64,000 bases of DNA, taken from positions 38,402 through 102,401 of the forward strand of contig NZ_SEOO01000015.1 in NCBI RefSeq assembly GCF_004152865.1, given 5' to 3'. Shown piece by piece: positions 8,702 to 16,818 of this stretch. The stretch comes from Sphingobium cupriresistens. GTDB taxonomy: Bacteria > Pseudomonadota > Alphaproteobacteria > Sphingomonadales > Sphingomonadaceae. A program made the translations under genes and the position numbers. Below the pieces are notes generated by a model, which saw only the letters and a list, made by a program, of their open reading frames with translations, ran no database searches and had not been told where the DNA came from. The first letter of the stretch is position 1; every line of letters begins with the position of its first letter.

Positions 8702-9574
8702 ATGATCGCGCCCCGTTCCGCCTTCGTCGATATCCGCGGATCGCGCCGCCATGTCCTGACATGGGGCGATCCGGCGGCGGCTCCGGTGCTCATGGTGCAT
8801 GGCCTGCTGGACCACGCATATAATTGGGACTGGATCGCCAGCGCCTTGACCGACCGCCATCATGTCGTCGCCATCGACCTGCGCGGCCATGGCGACAGCG
8901 ACTGGACCGGGCGCGGCTCCTACGCCCTGTCCAACCATGTGATCGACCTGGCCGACTGCGTCCATGCGCTTGGCCTCGATCGTCTCCATCTCGTCGGCCA
9001 TTCGATGGGCGGCCACATCGCCCTGCGCTTCGCGGCCACCTTCCCCGAACACGTACGATCGCTCTGCAGCATCGAGGGCGTCGAATTGCCGATCATCCGC
9101 GATCAGGCGAAAGCGCCCAAACCCTACCCCGTCCGCCTGCGCGAATGGATCGATGGCCAGCGCCGCGACCGGCGACGCACGCCCCGCATCTATGCCGATG
9201 TCGCAGAGGCGGCGGCGCGCATGGCGGCGCATAATCCGGGTGTGGACGCAGAAACCATCGCCCATCTCGCCCGACATGGCGTCACCCGGACCGTCGAAGG
9301 CGGCTGGCGCTGGAAATATGACGACGCCTGCCGCAATCGCGCGCCCGAAGACGCCCATGGCGTCGATCTGGACGAGATATTGGCGGCCATCGCCTGCCCC
9401 ACCTTGCTGGCCTATGGCGGGGACAGTTGGATTCCCGAACCCTCGGCCGACCGGCTCGCCCGCATCGCCGATCACCGGCTGATCCGCTTCCCCGGCGCCA
9501 GTCACTGGCTGCACCATCAATCGCGCGCCGCCTTCCTGACCGCGCTCACCGATTTCTTCGAAACCATCCGCTGA
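8702..9574 (+). CDS. Alpha/beta hydrolase
   Basis: A 290-residue alpha/beta-hydrolase-fold enzyme. The oxyanion loop is VLMVHGLLDHAYNW (about 29-42), the nucleophile elbow is GHSMGG (about 99-104), and the catalytic His is in GASHWLHH near the C-terminus; the acid is probably in the GGDSWIPEP segment. The family covers C-C bond hydrolases of meta-cleavage pathways, esterases and epoxide hydrolases, and the sequence alone does not separate these. It starts 3 bases after the ligase stop and 7 bases before the thiolase, with no strong ribosome site, so translational coupling is likely. No signal peptide, so cytoplasmic. Confidence 0.88.
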   Translation: MIAPRSAFVDIRGSRRHVLTWGDPAAAPVLMVHGLLDHAYNWDWIASALTDRHHVVAIDLRGHGDSDWTGRGSYALSNHVIDLADCVHALGLDRLHLVGHSMGGHIALRFAATFPEHVRSLCSIEGVELPIIRDQAKAPKPYPVRLREWIDGQRRDRRRTPRIYADVAEAAARMAAHNPGVDAETIAHLARHGVTRTVEGGWRWKYDDACRNRAPEDAHGVDLDEILAAIACPTLLAYGGDSWIPEPSADRLARIADHRLIRFPGASHWLHHQSRAAFLTALTDFFETIR

Positions 9575-9581
9575 AAAGAGA

Positions 9582-10790
9582 ATGTCCATGCGCGAAGCTG
9601 CCATCGTCTCCACCGCCCGCACGCCCATCGCCAAGGCGGCGCGCGGCGCTTTCAACGATACCGACGCCCCGGCGCTGGCCGGTCATGCGGTCAACGCCGC
9701 CATCGCCCGCGCGGGCATCGACCCCGCCCGGATCGACGACGTCATCTTCGGCGCGGGCTCGCAATGGGGCGATCAGGGCTTCAACATCGGCCGCACCACC
9801 GTGTTCGCCGCCGGCCTGCCGGATTCGATCCCCGGCGCGTCGGTCGATCGCAAATGCGCCGGCGGCCTCACCGCGCTCGCCTTCGCCGCACGCGGCATCA
9901 TCGCGGGCGACATGGATGTCGCGGTCGCTGGCGGCGTCGAATCGATCACCCACACGCGCGACTATGCGCCCACCCATCGCGCCCGCCCGGCGGCCGTGCT
10001 GGACCACAAGCCGCACGCCTATATGGCGATGATCGAAACGGCGGAGATCGTCGCCGAACGCTACGGCATCAGCCGCCAGGCGCAGGACGAGATCGCCGCC
10101 ATCAGCCATCAGCGCGCCGCCGCCGCCGTTGCGGCCGGGCGCTTCACGGAAGAGATCGCGCCGATCACCGTCACCAAGAATATCGTCGAGAAAGACGGCA
10201 GCATGTCGGGCACCGAAACGCTGACGCTGTCGGTGGACGAAGGCATCCGCGCCGACACCACGGCGGAAGGGCTGGCCCGGCTGAAGCCGGTCTGGCGCGA
10301 CGGCCAGATCGTGAAGGAAGGCAGGTTCGTGACCGCGGGCAACGCCAGCCAGCTGTCCGACGGCGCCTCCGCCCAGATCGTGATGGACCATGCGACGGCC
10401 AAGGCGGAGGGACGCGAGATTCTCGGCCTCTATCGCGGCTTCCAGTCGGCCGGTTGCCCCCCGGAGGAGATGGGCATCGGCCCGATCTTCGCCATACCCA
10501 AGTTGCTGGATCGCGCCTGCCTCAAGGTCGAGGATATCGGCCTGTGGGAAATCAACGAGGCTTTCGCCAGCCAATATCTCTATTGCCGCGATTTCCTGGG
10601 CATCGATCCAGAAAAGATCAACGTCAATGGCGGCGGCATCGCGCTCGGCCATCCCTTCGGCATGACCGGCAGCCGCATCGCGGGCCATGCCCTGATCGAG
10701 GCGCGGCGGCGCGGCGTGCGTTGGGCGATCGTGTCCATGTGCGTGGCCGGCGGCATGGGGTCCGCCGGCCTGTTCGAAATTCCGGGCTGA
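9582..10790 (+). CDS. Acetyl-CoA acetyltransferase (thiolase), catalytically complete
   Basis: A 402-residue thiolase with the full catalytic set. The nucleophile loop is DRKCAGGLTAL (Cys near residue 89), then NEAFASQ (about 326), GGGIALGHPFGMTGSR (about 349-364, catalytic His) and CVAGGMGSAG near the C-terminus (second Cys). It should cleave a 3-ketoacyl-CoA with CoA to release acetyl-CoA or propionyl-CoA, the last step of side-chain or ring beta-oxidation. This contrasts with the two Cys-less thiolase-fold proteins encoded divergently. The start is ATG 9582 (ATG 9588 is possible). Last gene of the plus-strand operon. Confidence 0.93.
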   Translation: MSMREAAIVSTARTPIAKAARGAFNDTDAPALAGHAVNAAIARAGIDPARIDDVIFGAGSQWGDQGFNIGRTTVFAAGLPDSIPGASVDRKCAGGLTALAFAARGIIAGDMDVAVAGGVESITHTRDYAPTHRARPAAVLDHKPHAYMAMIETAEIVAERYGISRQAQDEIAAISHQRAAAAVAAGRFTEEIAPITVTKNIVEKDGSMSGTETLTLSVDEGIRADTTAEGLARLKPVWRDGQIVKEGRFVTAGNASQLSDGASAQIVMDHATAKAEGREILGLYRGFQSAGCPPEEMGIGPIFAIPKLLDRACLKVEDIGLWEINEAFASQYLYCRDFLGIDPEKINVNGGGIALGHPFGMTGSRIAGHALIEARRRGVRWAIVSMCVAGGMGSAGLFEIPG

Positions 10791-11094
10791 GGCGGCCCAT
10801 GAACGAGCAGCGCTGCGATGCGAATGTCGTCAACGCCATCGTCCCTCTTGAGCGGGATCGAATCGGATCAAATTCCCGCTGTCCTACAGCCTCTCCCTTA
10901 TGCAATGAAGCCAACGCGGCTTCTTTGACATCGTCAGCCTCGACACTGCGCCTCGCGTCAGGACGATTCCCAACGTCCTTCTCGTAACGCCAAAGGCTGC
11001 GGCGGCTGTCAAAGGCGACATAAGGTGACATAGTCCGGTGCCATTTGCGGCGACTTTGTCACTTTACGCGCTTTGCCTCGCCAACATGCAGGCT
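10791..11094. other. 304-base intergenic region without a supported gene
   Basis: This lies between two convergent genes, the thiolase stop and the zinc alcohol dehydrogenase stop. Open frames of 60-135 codons occur on both strands but have no ribosome site, no recognisable domain and mixed codon use. The composition is less GC-rich than the flanks. No clear hairpin terminator was found. The stretch around 10,850-11,030 may be decayed mobile or gene DNA; I see nothing that proves this. Confidence 0.5.
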
Positions 11095-12189
11095 TTAGAA
11101 GGATGTGATGACGCTGCGCGCGATCGCGCCGCCCTTCAATTCCTTATAGGCGTCGTTGATGTCGGCCAGGTTAATCTCGCGCGAAATCAGGTCGTCCAGA
11201 TTGAGCTTACCCTCCAGATATAGTTGGGCATACATCGGTATGTCATGCTTGATGTTGGACGACCCCATATAGACGCCGCGCAGGTCGACCTGATTGGTCA
11301 GCAGGTCGATCGTGACATTGACGTCGATCGTATTGGCAGGCGAATGCACCCCGATCAGATAGGCGCCGCCGCCCTTGCGGACCATCTTGATCGCCTGTTC
11401 CGACGTCGCCTTGATGCCCACCACCTCGAATGCGTGGTCGACGCCGCCCTCGATCAACGCTTGCACCGCGGCCACGCTGTCGCCTGCGGATGCATCGATG
11501 AAGTCGGTCGCGCCGAACTTGCGCGCCAGCTCTTCCTTCTTCGGCTGCATGTCGATCGCGACGATCCGCGCCGCGCCCGCCAGTTGCGCGCCGGAAATCA
11601 CGTTCAGCCCGACCCCGCCGATGCCGATCACCGCGACCGTATCGCCCGGCCGGACCGACGCCGTATTGATCGCCGCGCCGGCGCCGGTGATCGTCCCGCA
11701 ACCCAGCAGCGATGCCTGGGCGAAGGGCAGTTCCTTGGGCACCTTGGCAAGCTGGTTTTCATGCACCAGCGCGCGTTCCGCAAAGGCGCCCGTGCCGAAC
11801 ACCTGCGCGACCCCCTCGCCATTGCGGGTCAGGCGATGCGCATGGTCGGGATCGTCGCGCAGCGTCTCTTCCGGATGGGTGCATTGATAGGTCCGCCCAC
11901 CGATGCAGGCGCGGCAATGACCACAAAACTGGATCAGCGATCCCACCACATGATCGCCGACCACGAACTCGCGCACTTCCGGGCCGATCGCCAGGACGAC
12001 GCCCGCCAGCTCATGTCCCAGAACAGCCGGCAAGGGTACGCCGAAGTCCTGCTCGGCGAAATGCAGGTCGGAATGGCACAGCCCCGACGCCTTCACCTCC
12101 ACCAGCACCTCGCGGCCGCGCGGCGCATCGATGTCGATCTCCTCGATCTGGAATGAGCCGTCGAGGCTATTGAGAATGGCGGCCTTCAT
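11095..12189 (-). CDS. Zinc-dependent alcohol dehydrogenase (MDR superfamily)
   Basis: A 364-residue NAD(P)-dependent zinc alcohol dehydrogenase. The catalytic zinc ligands are in GLCHSD (about 36-41) and GHELAG (about 58-63). The structural zinc loop is CGHCRACIGGRTYQC (four Cys, about 88-102). The Rossmann motif is VIGIGGVGLNV (about 187-197). The start is ATG 12189, preceded by GGAG; a TTG four codons upstream is less likely. It should oxidise a primary or secondary alcohol or hydroxyacyl intermediate of the pathway. It is the last gene of the minus-strand operon that includes the duplicated kinase cassette, 33 bases downstream of the MmgE/PrpD gene. Confidence 0.92.
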   Translation of the reverse strand: MKAAILNSLDGSFQIEEIDIDAPRGREVLVEVKASGLCHSDLHFAEQDFGVPLPAVLGHELAGVVLAIGPEVREFVVGDHVVGSLIQFCGHCRACIGGRTYQCTHPEETLRDDPDHAHRLTRNGEGVAQVFGTGAFAERALVHENQLAKVPKELPFAQASLLGCGTITGAGAAINTASVRPGDTVAVIGIGGVGLNVISGAQLAGAARIVAIDMQPKKEELARKFGATDFIDASAGDSVAAVQALIEGGVDHAFEVVGIKATSEQAIKMVRKGGGAYLIGVHSPANTIDVNVTIDLLTNQVDLRGVYMGSSNIKHDIPMYAQLYLEGKLNLDDLISREINLADINDAYKELKGGAIARSVITSF

Positions 12190-12222
12190 GATGTTCTCCA
12201 ATGTTGCGAAAAGGTCGGAATG

Positions 12223-13638
12223 TCAGGCGGTCATCAAGGTCAGGACGTCGCGCATATCCTCCACCTCTTCCATGGCGCGGCAAAGCGCGACCAGCCGGTC
12301 GAGCTTCGCCTGCGGCAGCGCGACGGCGGCGAAGGGCGCGCACCGACCCAGCTTGTCGGCCAAATCGTCCCAGTCCATGGGATTGCGGCTATGGCCCTTC
12401 ACATAGGGGGTGACATGGGTGAAACGGCGGCCGTCCGTCAGCACGATCGTGACGGAAAAGCCCTCAAACTGATCGACATGGGCGGGGTCGGCGATGATGT
12501 GGACGCGCTGCATCAATGCGCGCCGCTCCTCGTCCATGATCCGGTCGACATGCAGATCCTGCAGGAAAAAGCCGCCGGTGATCGCCGCCGTCGCGATCGT
12601 ATAGGGCGCGCTGAACATCGCTTCGGGAACGCTGCGCGGGTTCCATTTCGCCGCCGCTGGCTCGAATGTCATGCGCGCGCTGTTGCTGCCGACGCAGTCG
12701 ATCCGCTCGATGTCGCGCCAGTCCAGCCCCTCGCCCTGCATGATGGCGACCGTGCTGGCGATGAAGCTGTGGGTGAATTTGCACGCGGAATAGGGCTTCA
12801 TCGACAGCCCTTCGGCCAGCTGCCAGCGGGTGCCCAGACCGTCGGTCAGCAATTCGGGCCGCACGTCGTCCCAGGCGACATGCCGCAATATGCCGCTCGG
12901 CACGCCCTGAAATATGCCGCGCGGCGCCGTCACGCCACGCCGCGTCAACAGCGCGGCCTTGACCGCCGTATCGCCGGCGAAGCTGTGCTGGACGCGAGCC
13001 ATCTGCGTGCCTTCGGAATATTTATTATATTCCGACATGCCATGAACGGTATAGGCCATGCCCATCGCGTTCCATGTCTCGTCGGCGTTCAGACCCAGGA
13101 TGCGCGCGACCGATGCGGCGGCGCATAGCGGCCCGTTCCATTCGCCCGGCATACCCCAGGTCGTATGATAGCGGACAAGGTTCAGCGCCGCGCTGGCGCG
13201 CACGCCCACTTCCGCGCCGGTGATATAAGCGGTCAGAAAATCCCGGCCGCTGACCGGCCCGTCCGCGATCCCCAGCACGGACAGCATGGCCGGCACATTC
13301 CATTCGGTGACATGACCGCCCGTCTCATGCACGTCGCCCATGTCGATGGCGCGGGCCATCACCCCGTTGGCGAACGCCGCCATCGGTGCTGGCGCCCTAT
13401 GCCCATGGACCAGCACGGTCGCCTGCGGCGCCCCGCCCCATTCCGCCACCTGATCGGCGATGGCGGGGCTGACCTCCCAGCCCGAACCCGCGATCGTCAC
13501 CGCCAGCGTGTCCAGGATTGCCCGCTTGGCGAGATCGATCACGCCAGCCGGCAAGTCGGCGTAGCGCGTATCCGCGACCATCTGCGCCAGCGCGCCGGCG
13601 GGATCATGCTCTGGCAGGACGGGGTTTTCGTGCTTCAT
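12223..13638 (-). CDS. MmgE/PrpD family protein
   Basis: A 471-residue MmgE/PrpD-fold protein; the family includes 2-methylcitrate dehydratase and cis-aconitate decarboxylase. Visible family features include AILDTLAVTIAGSG (about 37-50), the active-site helix region AIDMGDVHETGGHVTEWNVP (about 106-125), NAMGMAYTVHG, and KPYSACKFTHSFI (about 288-300). The start ATG 13638 overlaps the upstream stop as ATGA; a much longer in-frame extension would lie inside two other genes. The reaction is probably dehydration or decarboxylation of a hydroxy-di- or tricarboxylate-like intermediate, but no propionate (prp) genes are nearby, so methylcitrate metabolism is unlikely. Co-transcribed with the kinase cassettes upstream and the alcohol dehydrogenase downstream. 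Confidence 0.87.
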   Translation of the reverse strand: MKHENPVLPEHDPAGALAQMVADTRYADLPAGVIDLAKRAILDTLAVTIAGSGWEVSPAIADQVAEWGGAPQATVLVHGHRAPAPMAAFANGVMARAIDMGDVHETGGHVTEWNVPAMLSVLGIADGPVSGRDFLTAYITGAEVGVRASAALNLVRYHTTWGMPGEWNGPLCAAASVARILGLNADETWNAMGMAYTVHGMSEYNKYSEGTQMARVQHSFAGDTAVKAALLTRRGVTAPRGIFQGVPSGILRHVAWDDVRPELLTDGLGTRWQLAEGLSMKPYSACKFTHSFIASTVAIMQGEGLDWRDIERIDCVGSNSARMTFEPAAAKWNPRSVPEAMFSAPYTIATAAITGGFFLQDLHVDRIMDEERRALMQRVHIIADPAHVDQFEGFSVTIVLTDGRRFTHVTPYVKGHSRNPMDWDDLADKLGRCAPFAAVALPQAKLDRLVALCRAMEEVEDMRDVLTLMTA

Positions 13639-14141
13639 CCCGCCATCATCCCCGCGATGCTCGGCAATTCCTGCCGGTCGGGGTCCAGGCCGGTGGCGGC
13701 GAACCATGTGCGTTCGCGCAACGCCTGTTTTTCGCCATAGTCCAGCACGGCTTCCCAGACGGCGGGGGCCAGCGCCACCTTGCCATCTTCGCCCAGGATG
13801 ATGCGGTCGATCAGGCCGCCCAGCGCAACGATGGCATGTTCGACCTCTGCCAGATCTCGCCCTTCCACCGCCTTGGCCGATGCGATCGCCTGCGCCAGTT
13901 CCTCGGCATAGCCGGGATCGACCACAGGCTGCATCTCCTCCGCCAGCGCGATCATGGCTTGAAAGGAACCGGCTTCGAATGCTGCCGCCCATCGCCATTG
14001 CTGCGCGATCATCCGCAAATGACCGATGCACAGATTGACCTGGTCCCTGGCGAGTCGCTCGCGCCCGGTCAGCGCCGGGAGGACCACCTGTTCCAGCGCC
14101 TTGATGATGTTCGAGATGCGCAAATCGATACTCGGCAGCAT
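13635..14141 (-). CDS. Uncharacterised helical protein, cassette copy A (partner of kinase A)
   Basis: A 168-residue protein with no motif I recognise. It begins MLPSIDLRISNIIKALEQVV and looks largely alpha-helical, with conserved LARDQ, GHLRM, RERTWF and DPDR segments. The protein encoded at 16303-16815 is a clear paralogue: it shares the N-terminal ALEQVVLPAL, the LARDQ and GHLRM segments, and RxRxWFxAxxLDPDxxxLP near the C-terminus. In both cases the gene begins exactly 4 bases beyond the kinase stop, so the pair is probably made and used together. LvaB of levulinate catabolism is a small protein that activates the LvaA kinase; a similar accessory role is proposed here by analogy of context only. 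Its stop overlaps the PrpD-family start. Confidence 0.75.
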   Translation of the reverse strand: MLPSIDLRISNIIKALEQVVLPALTGRERLARDQVNLCIGHLRMIAQQWRWAAAFEAGSFQAMIALAEEMQPVVDPGYAEELAQAIASAKAVEGRDLAEVEHAIVALGGLIDRIILGEDGKVALAPAVWEAVLDYGEKQALRERTWFAATGLDPDRQELPSIAGMMAG

Positions 14142-14144
14142 GGG

Positions 14145-15317
14145 TCAGCCCTTCCGAATGAGTTGGACGATATGGCTTAGGAAAACGGCGCCAGCGGAGC
14201 CAAGCCAAGTCAGCACGACTTCCTGGTGATTGTTGCTGGCGATCGAGGCGCGCATGGCCTGCCCCAGATCCATCACCGCGCATTTATAGGCGTTGAGCAC
14301 TTCATAATAATGCAACCTGACCGGGTCGATCCGATTGCCGGAAGCAGCCTCATATTGCGTGACGAAATCGTCACGGGGCAGAAGGCCGCTGACCAGAAAG
14401 ACGCCGTCGTCGCCCCAGGCGCCGAACAGTTTCTGCATGGTCCAGGCGATATCCTCATGAAAATCGCCGATGTGGGCGAGTTCCCAGTCGAGGACGGCGG
14501 TGAATTTGCCGCTCGGTTCCTCAAACATGAAATTGCCCATGCGCAGGTCGCCATGCACCAGCATCGGCCGATCGCACACCGGGGCATTTTCGCGCAGCCA
14601 CCGCTCGGCGAGCGCGACGACCGGCACGGGTTCCACCAGACAATCCCACCAGACCTGCGACCACCAGTTGACCTGCCAGATCGCCGCCTGATTGCCACCA
14701 CCGCGCGGCGCGTCGAAGAAGCGCAGCCGCGCCCGCGACCAGTCGAAACGATGGGTGGTGGCGAGCGCGTCGATATATTGCGGCGCCAACCTGTCGATCA
14801 GGCTGCCCAGCCGCCCCCCCATGCCGGACACACCGCCGCTTCCGCCCTCGCTGGGTTGCGTCACACCGCGCACAAAGCCCAGAATGACGGCCGGCTGCCC
14901 CAACAGATCGCCATCTGCATCGAACCACCGAACCGGCGCGACCGGCATGTGGTTGCCCATGATCGCCTGGATTTCCCCTTCCCGGCCGCGACAGGTCTGG
15001 GCGATCGCCTCAAGCGGGTCCATCCGCAGCACCAGCCGCTCGCCTTGCGGGTCTTCGCGATGGTTCAGCGTGAAGGCGAACTGCTCCTTCGATGCGCCGC
15101 CCGACATGCGTTCGACGTCGCTGATCGCAATTTCCTCCAGCCCCTTGGCCGCGAAGAATCCGGTGAGCATCGCCATCACTTCGGCGTCGGACTTGGGTCG
15201 ATAGGGACCGGTATCGCGCAAGCGAACCGTTCGTTCCAATATATGGCGGATGCGCGGTTCCATCTCGGACCTGTCCCAGACGTCCACGTCCTCGCGGCTG
15301 GCAAGCGTCATCGGCAT
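14145..15317 (-). CDS. APH-family phosphotransferase (ACAD10/LvaA-like kinase), cassette copy A
   Basis: A 390-residue kinase of the aminoglycoside-phosphotransferase fold. The catalytic loop is LVHGDLRMGNFMF (HxDxxxxN) and the metal site is AVLDWELAHIGD, 17 or so residues later. The DWELAxIGD form is typical of kinases related to ACAD10/ACAD11 N-terminal domains and LvaA, which phosphorylate hydroxyacyl-CoAs, rather than true antibiotic kinases. The ATP-binding half contains GGASKEQFAF and LRMDPLEAIAQTC. The start is ATG 15317 after a GGAGGA ribosome site. It is very similar to the copy at 16819-18000. Antibiotic resistance is not suggested by the context; phosphorylation of a pathway hydroxyl group is the working idea. 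Confidence 0.85.
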   Translation of the reverse strand: MPMTLASREDVDVWDRSEMEPRIRHILERTVRLRDTGPYRPKSDAEVMAMLTGFFAAKGLEEIAISDVERMSGGASKEQFAFTLNHREDPQGERLVLRMDPLEAIAQTCRGREGEIQAIMGNHMPVAPVRWFDADGDLLGQPAVILGFVRGVTQPSEGGSGGVSGMGGRLGSLIDRLAPQYIDALATTHRFDWSRARLRFFDAPRGGGNQAAIWQVNWWSQVWWDCLVEPVPVVALAERWLRENAPVCDRPMLVHGDLRMGNFMFEEPSGKFTAVLDWELAHIGDFHEDIAWTMQKLFGAWGDDGVFLVSGLLPRDDFVTQYEAASGNRIDPVRLHYYEVLNAYKCAVMDLGQAMRASIASNNHQEVVLTWLGSAGAVFLSHIVQLIRKG

Positions 15318-15331
15318 GGCGATATCCTCCT

Positions 15332-16261
15332 TCACCAGGCGAAGCGCCGAACATAGGGCCTGGCGAATGTGAGATAGTCGCGGTTCCAGCAGAATTCGCA
15401 CCAGCCGGTGCCCTGTTCTCCGTCGACCGTGGCCGTAACCACGGCTTCGTTCAACAGTACGGCCGGGTCCAGGTCGAGCTGATATTTCGCGAAAGCCCGG
15501 CAATCGACGAAGACCGACCGCCCGTCGCTGTCAGTGACGGTGACGCGGAAGCGCTCCTGCATCATGTCGTCGTCATAATCGATGTCATAGTCGATGTTCT
15601 GGACATGCTGCATGACGCCGTCCTTGAACAGATATCCGCGCGTTTCGACCTTGCCGAACGACATCATCTCGAAGAAATGCACCGACACGCTCGGCGTGGT
15701 GGCGTGAAACCATTTATAATGCTGGTTGAGGCCCCAGACGCGCGGCCCCCAGCTATGATCGCGGATCATGAAATCGTTGAGCGCGAAATCCTTTCCGTCG
15801 ATACGCAGATTGCCCTTGATCCTGCCATGCTGCTCGGTGCGATCATCACCATAATAGGGCGGGTTGCCTTTGGGATGCATACTGAAGGCATAGGGCGGAT
15901 GAATCGCGCTCCATTGCCCTTCGAACTGGATGCGATCGCCCACCCAGCCCAGATCGATCGTTTTGAACGGCTCGCGCACAGCCATCAGCAAGGGACCAAA
16001 GCGCCAATCGTCAAAGTCCATGTCGTCCGACACCATCTGCTCGACTTCCTCCTCGATCGGCGCGCTTAGGCCGGGACCGAACAGGTGAAGGCGTCCCTTG
16101 GCATGGCCGTTGGCGCGCACCGTGGGATAATAGAAGCCGGCAATGCCATATTGCGGCAAGACGAACTGGTGGGTAGCGGATTCCCGGCCATCGTCCGCCA
16201 TTTTATGGCGATAAGCGTTTTTGACGGGATAGTCGGCGAACGGCTCTGTGGTTTCAGGCAT
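15332..16261 (-). CDS. Lipocalin-like (AttH/CrtC-type beta-barrel) protein, cassette copy A
   Basis: A 309-residue protein rich in beta-strand and aromatic residues, with no signal peptide. The segment NDFMIRDHSWGPRVWGLNQH (about residues 161-180) matches the RDxSxGPRxW pattern shared with the paralogue at 18002-18925. This pattern and the predicted barrel recall the AttH/carotenoid hydratase-like lipocalin superfamily; the assignment is by resemblance only. It may bind a hydrophobic substrate or catalyse hydration or isomerisation of one. ATG 16261 follows an AAGGAG site. It ends 14 bases before kinase A and is the first gene of cassette copy A. Confidence 0.72.
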   Translation of the reverse strand: MPETTEPFADYPVKNAYRHKMADDGRESATHQFVLPQYGIAGFYYPTVRANGHAKGRLHLFGPGLSAPIEEEVEQMVSDDMDFDDWRFGPLLMAVREPFKTIDLGWVGDRIQFEGQWSAIHPPYAFSMHPKGNPPYYGDDRTEQHGRIKGNLRIDGKDFALNDFMIRDHSWGPRVWGLNQHYKWFHATTPSVSVHFFEMMSFGKVETRGYLFKDGVMQHVQNIDYDIDYDDDMMQERFRVTVTDSDGRSVFVDCRAFAKYQLDLDPAVLLNEAVVTATVDGEQGTGWCEFCWNRDYLTFARPYVRRFAW

Positions 16262-16302
16262 CTTCGGCTTCTCCTTGTATTTTCTGTTCTTCGGCTGCGC
16301 CT

Positions 16303-16815
16303 TCAGTCAGCGTCAGCCAGCATCGTCTCCAGGTCAGGCAGGTCGTTCTGGTCGGGGTCGAGCCGGTTAGCCTTGAACCAGCTTCGCTCCCGCCGGGCAT
16401 GGCGCAGCGCATAGTCGAGCAGCGCGTCGATCGAGGCGGGCGGCAGCGGCGCATGATCCGTTCCGCCCAGAATGACCGCATCGACGGCGTGGCCAAGGTC
16501 GATATTGGCCCGTTCGATCGCGGTCACGCTGGCGCGATCGCACGCCTGCGCCATGGCCAGCGCGGCTTTCAGATCGTCCGCCAGCAAGGCCGACGCAGCG
16601 GGCAGCAATTGCCGGGCGAGTCCCTGCAAATCGTCAAGCGCCACCTGCTCGTAACGGAGCGCGGACTTCCATTGTTCGCCCATCATGCGCAAGTGACCGG
16701 CCACCAGCATGGCCTGATCGCGGGCCAGGCGCTGGTCGCGCGGCAGCGCGGGCAGGACTACCTGCTCCAGCGCCTTGATCATGTTCGCGATGCGCAGGTC
16801 GATATTGGGCAGCAT
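16303..16815 (-). CDS. Uncharacterised helical protein, cassette copy B (partner of kinase B)
   Basis: A 170-residue paralogue of the protein at 13635-14141. It begins MLPNIDLRIANMIKALEQVV and shares LARDQ, GHLRM, then RRERSWFKANRLDPDQNDLP at the C-terminal end. It is predicted mostly helical with no catalytic motif, signal peptide or membrane segment. The start is 4 bases past the kinase B stop, exactly as in copy A, and the gene is followed by a 41-base gap to the lipocalin-like gene of copy A. Function unknown; an obligate partner or activator of the adjacent kinase is inferred from conserved synteny in both copies. Confidence 0.75.
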   Translation of the reverse strand: MLPNIDLRIANMIKALEQVVLPALPRDQRLARDQAMLVAGHLRMMGEQWKSALRYEQVALDDLQGLARQLLPAASALLADDLKAALAMAQACDRASVTAIERANIDLGHAVDAVILGGTDHAPLPPASIDALLDYALRHARRERSWFKANRLDPDQNDLPDLETMLADAD

Positions 16816-16818
16816 GGA

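Noticed and set aside
7577..9655. A 692-codon minus-strand frame opposite the ligase and hydrolase
   Set aside because: Antisense to two well-supported enzymes, with low-complexity composition and no recognisable domain.
12223..13638. A methylcitrate (propionate) pathway from the PrpD-like gene
   Set aside because: No prpB, prpC or aconitase gene is nearby and the gene is coupled to the kinase cassette.
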